Positions 1 to 4,731 of a stretch of DNA of 6,786 nt are shown piece after piece. Positions within the stretch are counted from its first letter, which is position 1. Every line of letters begins with the position of its first letter. The DNA is from Clostridia bacterium (GTDB lineage: Bacteria > Bacillota_A > Clostridia > Christensenellales > Aristaeellaceae), in contig BNUH01000123.1 of the NCBI GenBank assembly GCA_025997215.1, positions 1 through 6,786 on the forward strand, read 5' to 3'. The position numbers were made by a program, and so were the translations under genes. The notes under the pieces are model-generated. The model saw nothing but the letters and a program-made list of their open reading frames with translations, did not search any database and was not told where the DNA came from.

Positions 1-1109
1 CCGCGGTTGGAGATCTCCACAACCAGCGCGCACAGCAGGAACAGGCCCAGCATCATCAGAAATTGGGATTTGCGCAGGGTATCCCACAGCCGCTGGCCGA
101 AGCCATCCAGCGTGATGTGCTTCGCGTTCTTGTTGACGCTGGCGATGCTTTCAGGTGAATTCAGCACCGCGTCGGCACTGTTGCGCAGGTTGAACAGGTG
201 CCCGTCGTTCAGCGTCCAGCCGATCTTGCCCAGCGTGGATTGAGCGACCGCTTCCGACTGGGTTAAGGTTCCGGCGGGCCGTTCATTTTCGACAGCATCT
301 GTGGTACCTTCTAATGATAGCACCGTGCCGTACGTGTTAAGCAAGCTGTCCACTTCGTCGCCCAGATAACTATACTGGGCTTCCTGATACTGCGTGTATT
401 TGTCGTTGTAAGAGCGCCACTGACTGTCCAAGTGGGTGGTCAGCACCGTGGCCGCGCCGAGCGCGAATACGCACAGCATCGCGATTACGCCCGATACACG
501 CCGGGGTGAGAGGCGTTTCCCGACCAGCATCACGATGACGGCCATCGCCGAAAACGACCAGCCTTGCTCGATAGACAGCGCGCTGCCCAGCACGACCAGT
601 ATCAGCCCTAGTATGAATCGAAGAGCGCCGCGCTTATCTTTAATCCCATCCAGCACAAGCAAAGCCCCGACTATCGCGCTGAATGACGCGACCAGACGCG
701 ACTGCATCGAGCACACCATAACCACAAGCATGGGCGAAAGGATCAGAAGGCCGGGCACCAACCCGCCCTTCTGATGCGCCGCGATGCTGATGGCGCCAGT
801 TCCAGCCAGAAGCAGCATGGCCAGCTGCAGCGCGCCGAACCAGTTCACGCCGGGTACCCTGCTATATGCCCCGGTTATCAGCCGCCCCAGCCATGGGTGG
901 ATGTTCGCGGCGTACGCTGTGTACGCGCCGTAACCGCCGCCAAACAATTCATTCGCGTAATGATCCTCGATTTCGATGAAATACGCGCCTGCGATCGCGA
1001 CACATAATGCAATCAGCGCCGCTGTGAATACGAACGGGATCAGCGTGCGGTTCGCGAACGATAGCCGTTCCAGCAGCGGACTGTCGGCCGTAAGTGTATG
1101 TTTATCCAT
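1..1109 (-). CDS. Polytopic membrane protein, EpsG/GT-C-like (partial, C-terminus off the left edge)
   Basis: Reading the minus strand from ATG at 1109 gives 369 uninterrupted codons to the window edge with no stop, so the 3' end is missing. The start is supported by a GAGGTGA ribosome binding site at 1114-1120, four bases upstream, and by a promoter just before it. Hydrophobic stretches suggest about eight membrane segments: residues roughly 23-45, 91-111, 117-134, 138-154, 163-181, 184-198, 204-224 and 347-365. Between the last two lies a soluble region of about 120 residues containing a Tyr/Gln-rich stretch (WRSYNDKYTQYQEAQYSY). The first loop, with an acidic EIEDHYANELFGGGYG and then HPWLGRLITGAY..PGVNW, recalls uncharacterised clostridial membrane proteins related to EpsG-type polysaccharide polymerases and GT-C glycosyltransferases. 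That resemblance is from memory and no catalytic motif is certain. It is transcribed away from the rest of the window, so it need not be functionally linked. Confidence 0.85.
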   Translation of the reverse strand, partial: MDKHTLTADSPLLERLSFANRTLIPFVFTAALIALCVAIAGAYFIEIEDHYANELFGGGYGAYTAYAANIHPWLGRLITGAYSRVPGVNWFGALQLAMLLLAGTGAISIAAHQKGGLVPGLLILSPMLVVMVCSMQSRLVASFSAIVGALLVLDGIKDKRGALRFILGLILVVLGSALSIEQGWSFSAMAVIVMLVGKRLSPRRVSGVIAMLCVFALGAATVLTTHLDSQWRSYNDKYTQYQEAQYSYLGDEVDSLLNTYGTVLSLEGTTDAVENERPAGTLTQSEAVAQSTLGKIGWTLNDGHLFNLRNSADAVLNSPESIASVNKNAKHITLDGFGQRLWDTLRKSQFLMMLGLFLLCALVVEISNR

Positions 1110-1113
1110 ATTA

Positions 1114-1120
1114 TCACCTC
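1114..1120 (-). promoter_or_regulatory. Ribosome binding site of the minus-strand membrane protein
   Basis: On the minus strand this reads GAGGTGA, followed by ATAAT... spacing into ATG at 1109 (about 7 bases from the GAGG core). It fixes the start codon of the leftward gene. With the promoter at 1129-1157, the predicted 5' leader is only about 13 bases long. Confidence 0.8.
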
Positions 1121-1128
1121 ACGGGGAT

Positions 1129-1157
1129 AGTATACCAGAAATCGACAGGGAAAACAA
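1129..1157 (-). promoter_or_regulatory. Leftward promoter with extended -10 for the membrane protein gene
   Basis: On the minus strand a -35 TTGTTT (1152-1157) is followed by a 17-base spacer and -10 TATACT (1129-1134). A TG motif one base upstream of the -10 (TGGTATACT) makes it an extended -10. Transcription would begin near 1122, just ahead of the ribosome binding site. Geometry and matches are good for a housekeeping sigma factor; no experimental support. Confidence 0.65.
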
Positions 1158-1163
1158 ACCCTG
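1146..1163. repeat. Short inverted repeat between the divergent promoters
   Basis: CAGGG (1146-1150) and CCCTG (1159-1163) are exact inverted arms around an 8-base A-rich centre that covers the leftward -35. It could be a small operator or chance: five-base arms are weak evidence. Confidence 0.25.
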
Positions 1164-1168
1164 CGAAC

Positions 1169-1198
1169 TTGACAAATAATCGCATGTGCGTGTTTAAT
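1169..1198 (+). promoter_or_regulatory. Rightward promoter for the radical SAM gene pair
   Basis: A perfect -35 TTGACA (1169-1174) is followed by an 18-base spacer and -10 TTTAAT (1193-1198). The predicted start near 1205 leaves a leader of roughly 30 bases containing the GGAGG at 1224-1228. The -35 lies 11 bases from the -35 of the leftward promoter, so the two polymerase sites are nearly back to back. Confidence 0.6.
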
Positions 1199-1223
1199 GA
1201 GATACGGACAGCGCGATGTATGT

Positions 1224-1228
1224 GGAGG
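1224..1228 (+). promoter_or_regulatory. Ribosome binding site deciding the GTG start at 1238
   Basis: GGAGG ends nine bases before GTG 1238, an ordinary spacing. The next in-frame ATG (1247) would be 18 bases away, and the in-frame ATG at 1220 lies on top of this site, so both are less likely starts. Confidence 0.7.
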
Positions 1229-1237
1229 CCATATAAC

Positions 1238-2536
1238 GTGGAATTAATGGAGAAGCTCACCATACTGACTGACAGCGCGAAGTATGACGTCGCTTGCACG
1301 TCCTCCGGCGTGAACCGCCCCGGCACGCCCGGCGGCGTTGGGAATGCTGTCGCAGCGGGTATCTGCCATACGTTCGCGTCGGACGGTCGGTGCGTTTCGC
1401 TGTTGAAGGTGCTGCAAAGCAACATCTGCGAATACGATTGCGCCTACTGTGTCAACCGCCGCAGCAATGATATCCCTCGCGCGGCGTTTACGGGGAAGGA
1501 ATTAGCCGATCTCACTATCGCATTCTACCGCCGCAATTATATAGAAGGGCTGTTCCTCTCCAGCGCCGTCACCCACTCGCCGGATGCGACGATGGACTGC
1601 ATGGTTCAAACACTGTCGCTGCTGCGCGGGCAGTATGGATTCAGGGGTTACATCCACGCTAAGGCGATCCCCGGTTCATCGCCGGATGCGATACATCGGC
1701 TGGGTTTGCTGGCTGACCGCATGAGCGTCAATATCGAGCTGCCCAGCGAGCGCAGCCTCACTCTGCTCGCTCCCCGCAAAACCCGCCGCGCCATTCTCGC
1801 GCCGATGACCCAGATTAAGCGGACGGATGAACCCAGGTTCGTACCCGCTGGCCAGGCGACGCAGCTGATCATCGGCGCCAGCCCGGAGACGGATTACCAC
1901 ATCCTGCGGTTGGCTGATGGATTATACGATCGGTTTGGGATGCGGCGGGTATTCTACTCGGCGTACATCCCCATCGCTGAAAGCAGCCTGCTGCCCGCGC
2001 TGACCGCGCCGCCGCTGCTTCGGGAACACCGGCTGTACCAGGCGGATTTCCTGTTGCGTCAATATGATTTCGGTGTGGACGAGATATTGAGCGAGTCCGC
2101 GCCCAGCCTCAACCCGTATGTGGATCCCAAGTGCAATTGGGCGTTGTGCAATCCCCACCGATTCCCCATGGATGTGAACAGCGTTCCCAAGGCCGATCTG
2201 CTGCGCATTCCGGGCATCGGCCCCAGGAGCGTGGAGCGCATCCTCATCGCGCGGCGTCACACCCGGCTGACGACGGACGATCTGAAGCGGCTGGGCGTTG
2301 TGATGAAACGCGCTCGCCACTTCATAATCACGGCTGACTGTCCCACAGGTCCGCACGTGAGCCGCGAGGCCGTAGTCCGCGCGCTGATGGATCCGAGCGT
2401 GAAGAATGTCGGTATGGAGCAGCTATCCATGTTCCCGGGCCGGATGGGTTCGGCGGCGCTGCCGGGGTTTGCAGACGCTCCGGCCTGGCCAATCGCCATT
2501 GAGGAGGCCGTGGCGTGCCTGAAAGCCGCGCTGTAA
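1238..2536 (+). CDS. Putative DNA modification/repair radical SAM protein (TIGR03916-like)
   Basis: A 432-residue protein starting at GTG 1238. Its N-terminus (MEKLTILTDSAKYDVACTSSG) matches how I recall this family beginning. The radical SAM iron-sulfur motif CxxxCxxC is C64-EYD-C68-AY-C71. It is preceded by ICHTFASDGRCVSLLKVLQSN, which adds two more cysteines. The SAM barrel runs to about residue 300. A helix-hairpin-helix DNA-binding motif (SVPKADLLRIPGIGPRSVERIL) sits at about 315-336. The family is uncharacterised biochemically; it is known to co-occur with the DUF4130/TIGR03915 partner, which often is fused to a uracil-DNA-glycosylase-like domain, hence the inferred role in DNA repair or base modification. 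Here the partner gene overlaps its 3' end by 22 bases. Family assignment is strong; the reaction is unknown. Confidence 0.92.
   Translation: MELMEKLTILTDSAKYDVACTSSGVNRPGTPGGVGNAVAAGICHTFASDGRCVSLLKVLQSNICEYDCAYCVNRRSNDIPRAAFTGKELADLTIAFYRRNYIEGLFLSSAVTHSPDATMDCMVQTLSLLRGQYGFRGYIHAKAIPGSSPDAIHRLGLLADRMSVNIELPSERSLTLLAPRKTRRAILAPMTQIKRTDEPRFVPAGQATQLIIGASPETDYHILRLADGLYDRFGMRRVFYSAYIPIAESSLLPALTAPPLLREHRLYQADFLLRQYDFGVDEILSESAPSLNPYVDPKCNWALCNPHRFPMDVNSVPKADLLRIPGIGPRSVERILIARRHTRLTTDDLKRLGVVMKRARHFIITADCPTGPHVSREAVVRALMDPSVKNVGMEQLSMFPGRMGSAALPGFADAPAWPIAIEEAVACLKAAL
2501..2507 (+). promoter_or_regulatory. Ribosome binding site for the DUF4130 gene, inside the radical SAM gene
   Basis: GAGGAGG lies seven bases upstream of GTG 2515 and inside the upstream coding sequence, where it encodes Glu-Glu. 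It decides the otherwise unobvious GTG start and implies translational coupling of the pair. Confidence 0.7.
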
Positions 2537-3273
2537 ACACGGCCTACCATTATGACGGCAGTCTGGCGGGCTTTTATTGCTGCGTATTTGAGAGCTTCAG
2601 CAAGAAGGAGATGCCGCTGGATATATCGGTGGAGGCCGATCAAGGATCTCTGCTGGATTCACGCTGGATAGAGACGCGGGAGGACAACGCGCTGCGCGTC
2701 CGAAGCGGCATCGCCCAGAGGATATCAGCCCGCGCGCTGGAATTGGTTGAAACGGTATTCTACTCCTGCATGGAGAATCGGGAGCTGGCCCTGCTGCGAT
2801 TCCTGTACCCCGCATTCCGGGATGGACACGCGGCGTTGCTACGGCTGTCTGACCTGCTGTTAACGCCGCTGCTCAAGGCGGAGCGGCACCTGATGAGCGA
2901 GCGGCATCTATTATGCGGATTTATACGTTTTGTTGAAATAAATGGAAATTTGCTGTCGACGATCGGGCCAAAGAATTTCGTACTCCCGTATCTGTCCGAA
3001 CATTTTTCAGACCGCTATTCAAACGACACATTTCTGATATACGATGAAACCCATCAAGCCGCGTTGTTCCACGAGCCGGGCTGCCGAGCCAGGGTTGCGC
3101 GGATGGAACAGCCGCCAGAGTATTTAGTGTCGGATGAGGAAGCGCGGTATCAGGCGCTGTGGCGTCAGTTTTTCACCACGATCGGCATAGCCTCCAGGAA
3201 AAATCCTGTCGTTCAGCGCGGACACATGCCCAAGCGGTATTGGGGATACATGGTAGAAATGCAAACGCGCTGA
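2515..3273 (+). CDS. Probable DNA metabolism protein, DUF4130 / TIGR03915-like partner of the radical SAM protein
   Basis: A 252-residue protein starting at GTG 2515, overlapping the radical SAM gene by 22 bases in another frame. Recognisable family features are YDGSLAGFYCCVFESF (residues 13-28), the GFIRFVE block (135-141), GPKNFVLPYLSEHFSDRY (151-168), a FLIYDETHQAALFH strand region (173-186) and the C-terminal RGHMPKRYWGYM (235-246). Members occur with TIGR03916 radical SAM proteins and many carry a C-terminal uracil-DNA-glycosylase-like domain. This one ends shortly after the HMPKRYW motif, so it is the stand-alone form. It probably forms a complex or pathway with the upstream protein in the cytoplasm, acting on DNA; this is inferred from family pairing only. 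No signal peptide or membrane segment is seen. The overlap makes co-translation very likely. Confidence 0.9.
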   Translation: MPESRAVNTAYHYDGSLAGFYCCVFESFSKKEMPLDISVEADQGSLLDSRWIETREDNALRVRSGIAQRISARALELVETVFYSCMENRELALLRFLYPAFRDGHAALLRLSDLLLTPLLKAERHLMSERHLLCGFIRFVEINGNLLSTIGPKNFVLPYLSEHFSDRYSNDTFLIYDETHQAALFHEPGCRARVARMEQPPEYLVSDEEARYQALWRQFFTTIGIASRKNPVVQRGHMPKRYWGYMVEMQTR

Positions 3274-3291
3274 AAACGTTGGCGAAACTCA

Positions 3292-3320
3292 TCGACATAT
3301 AGGGATATCTATGTTATAAT
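3292..3320 (+). promoter_or_regulatory. Strong rightward promoter for the kinase-peptidase-ABC operon
   Basis: The -35 TCGACA (3292-3297, one mismatch to TTGACA) is followed by exactly 17 bases and a perfect -10 TATAAT (3315-3320). The -10 has an upstream TG (TGTTATAAT), a full extended -10. The predicted start near 3327 gives a leader of about 43 bases. This is the best promoter in the window. No clear hairpin terminator is seen between the stop at 3273 and this promoter, so some transcript may also come from upstream. Confidence 0.75.
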
Positions 3321-3349
3321 CATGTATACGGAATTCTGTAAGGTTTGCC

Positions 3350-3356
3350 GGGAGGA
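3350..3356 (+). promoter_or_regulatory. Ribosome binding site of the kinase gene, unusually distant
   Basis: GGGAGGA is a strong site, but its GG end lies about 14 bases from ATG 3370, longer than usual. No in-frame start is closer: a TGA stands in frame at 3358-3360 and the codons after it are GTT, AGT and TCG. The ATG is therefore kept. Slightly weakened initiation is possible. Confidence 0.6.
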
Positions 3357-3369
3357 TTGAGTTAGTTCG

Positions 3370-4245
3370 ATGGATTCAGCGGGGCGTAGGTATTACGACA
3401 TCGCGGGGCTGACGGTGGCCGTGGAAGGACTTACGGGCGTGGAATCATTGACCTCGTTCGAGCCGTTCGCGTGCGATCTTCCGTCGGATGCTGTCGTAAA
3501 CCTGACGATTGCGCTGCATTCATACGCGCCGGACGAGCCGCCCGTTCCGGCCGAGGATGACATGGATCTGGTCAGCGAGGATCTGGTCAATCGGCTGTAC
3601 TTATGGGATGGGAATCTCGTCAAGCGCACCGCCATGCAGGAGGGTGACCCGCGATGCATGTGGACGTTGATGCCCGAGGGCGATTTCACGCGCTCGGACG
3701 TTTATATGCCAGAATCATGGTTGGATTATGAGAATTACGGCAACGCGTTCCTATTCGAGAAGATGCTGCTGTCGCACGGCATTGTGATGTTGCACTGCTC
3801 GCTGATCGAATCCAGCGGCCGAGGGATCGCGTTCACCGCGCCGTCCCAGACTGGGAAATCCACCCAAGCCAATCTGTGGCGCGACTGTCGCGGCGCGCGC
3901 ATACTCAACGGCGATCGTGCGATATTGAGGGTGCATCCGGACGGGATATACGCCTACGGTTCGCCGTGGGCGGGCAGTTCGGAGATATACACGAATGAGC
4001 GCGTCCGGTTATCCGCGCTGGTCGCGCTGTCCCAAGCCCCGACAAATACGGCGCGTCCGCTGACGCACACCGAAGGGTTGCAGTACATATTGGCGGGCAC
4101 ATCGCTGCCGCTGTGGGATGAGAAATTATTCGACCGAGGTATGGCCACTATCGAGCGGATACTCACCGAGGTGCCGCTGGTGATGCTCGCGTGCACGCCG
4201 GATGATCGGGCAGTTGAGACGCTGGAGGCGCACCTTAGGTGGTGA
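3370..4245 (+). CDS. HPr-kinase/PEPCK-like P-loop kinase of a peptide-modification type cluster
   Basis: A 291-residue protein. The N-terminal ~130 residues are a family-specific beta-rich region (RRYYDIAGLTVAVEG...). The kinase core follows: LHCSLIESSGRGIAFTAPSQTGKSTQANLW (residues 141-170) with the Walker A loop A157-PSQT-GKST165, then ILNGDRAILR (178-187) with D182 as the likely metal or base aspartate, and the YGSPWAGSSEIY block (196-207), a variant of the GTPW.G motif of HprK-like proteins. It lacks the HprK N-terminal domain and the HprK signature region, so it is not the HPr kinase of carbon catabolite control. Relatives in lasso-peptide clusters phosphorylate precursor peptides; a peptide or small-molecule substrate is inferred here, not shown. 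Its TGA overlaps the start of the peptidase gene, and it opens a three-gene operon. Confidence 0.85.
   Translation: MDSAGRRYYDIAGLTVAVEGLTGVESLTSFEPFACDLPSDAVVNLTIALHSYAPDEPPVPAEDDMDLVSEDLVNRLYLWDGNLVKRTAMQEGDPRCMWTLMPEGDFTRSDVYMPESWLDYENYGNAFLFEKMLLSHGIVMLHCSLIESSGRGIAFTAPSQTGKSTQANLWRDCRGARILNGDRAILRVHPDGIYAYGSPWAGSSEIYTNERVRLSALVALSQAPTNTARPLTHTEGLQYILAGTSLPLWDEKLFDRGMATIERILTEVPLVMLACTPDDRAVETLEAHLRW
4224..4228 (+). promoter_or_regulatory. Ribosome binding site deciding the GTG start of the peptidase gene
   Basis: GGAGG inside the 3' end of the kinase gene lies 10 bases before GTG 4239 and 13 before the adjacent in-frame GTG 4242. The second GTG forms a GTGA overlap with the kinase stop. 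An ATG at 4299 has a GGAGG only two bases upstream, too close to be preferred. Confidence 0.6.
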
Positions 4246-4727
4246 CAGCGCCGCTGGGATTCCCCGAGGAAGTGCCGCGCAACCAGGAGCTGGAGGCCAT
4301 GCGCGGTACACTCGCGCTGGTAGGCTCGGCGACGGTGACGGTTACAGGCAAGAGCATGATCCCGACGCTGCACCACATGAAGGACGCGGTGGTGCTTGCG
4401 CCACTCACGGATGCGGATTGGCCGCCAAAGCGCGGGCGGATCGTGTACGCGCAGCGGGCGGATGGCAGTCAGGTCATGCACCGGGTGGTTAAGACGGTCG
4501 CGGGTGGGGTTATACTCAACGGCGACGGGCAGATCTGGCTGGAGGGGCCGATTCCGAGGGAACGGGTATTCGCGAAGGTGATTATGCTGCGGCGCGGCGG
4601 ACGTATGATCGACGCGGACGGGCGCGCGGCTGTAATATACGGCAGGTTGTGGCTGGCGGCGCGGCCATTGCGCCGGCGGCTATTCGGTATAATAAGGTTA
4701 TTAAGGAAATCACGGGAGGAATCATAG
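4239..4727 (+). CDS. S24/S26 family signal-peptidase-like protein (Ser/His type)
   Basis: A 162-residue protein if begun at GTG 4239 (GTG 4242 is equally possible). The box-B motif TVTGKSMIPTL (residues 35-44) carries the presumed nucleophile S39. The motif VMHRVV (79-84) carries H81 where bacterial leader peptidases have a lysine, the arrangement of SipW/ER-type enzymes. NGDGQIW (94-100) corresponds to the conserved GDN box, with Gly replacing Asn and D96 kept. The C-terminus (131-157) is hydrophobic-basic and could sit on a membrane, but no clear N-terminal membrane anchor is seen, unlike SipW. Similar small proteins accompany HprK-like kinases, PqqD-like proteins and ABC exporters in Clostridia. 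A role in trimming a modified peptide is inferred. A regulator-like S24 role is less likely, since no DNA-binding domain is present. It overlaps the kinase by 7 bases. Confidence 0.82.
   Translation: MVTAPLGFPEEVPRNQELEAMRGTLALVGSATVTVTGKSMIPTLHHMKDAVVLAPLTDADWPPKRGRIVYAQRADGSQVMHRVVKTVAGGVILNGDGQIWLEGPIPRERVFAKVIMLRRGGRMIDADGRAAVIYGRLWLAARPLRRRLFGIIRLLRKSREES
4714..4720 (+). promoter_or_regulatory. Ribosome binding site of the ABC exporter gene
   Basis: GGGAGGA lies 11 bases before ATG 4732 and overlaps the last codons of the peptidase gene, whose TAG is at 4725-4727. This confirms the start and the tight operon arrangement (4-base gap). Confidence 0.75.
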
Positions 4728-4731
4728 TTTT

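Noticed and set aside
1094..1237. A longer N-terminus for the radical SAM protein (in-frame ATG at 1094 or 1220)
   Set aside because: The added residues resemble no family sequence, the stretch contains the divergent promoters, and the GGAGG at 1224-1228 points to GTG 1238.
1922..2356. Minus-strand open frame of 144 codons within the radical SAM gene
   Set aside because: It is antisense to a clearly recognisable gene, has no ribosome binding site and has no family-like sequence.
3274..3291. Intrinsic terminator after the DUF4130 gene
   Set aside because: No stable GC stem followed by a T-run is present in this strip.
3303..3330. Imperfect inverted repeat centred on the -10 (TATCTATG ... CATGTATA), considered as an operator
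   Set aside because: The arms match only in part and AT-rich promoter sequence produces such symmetry by chance.
3954..4481. Minus-strand open frame of 175 codons across the kinase-peptidase junction
   Set aside because: Composition is typical of a GC-rich antisense shadow (His/Arg rich); both plus-strand genes have clear motifs.
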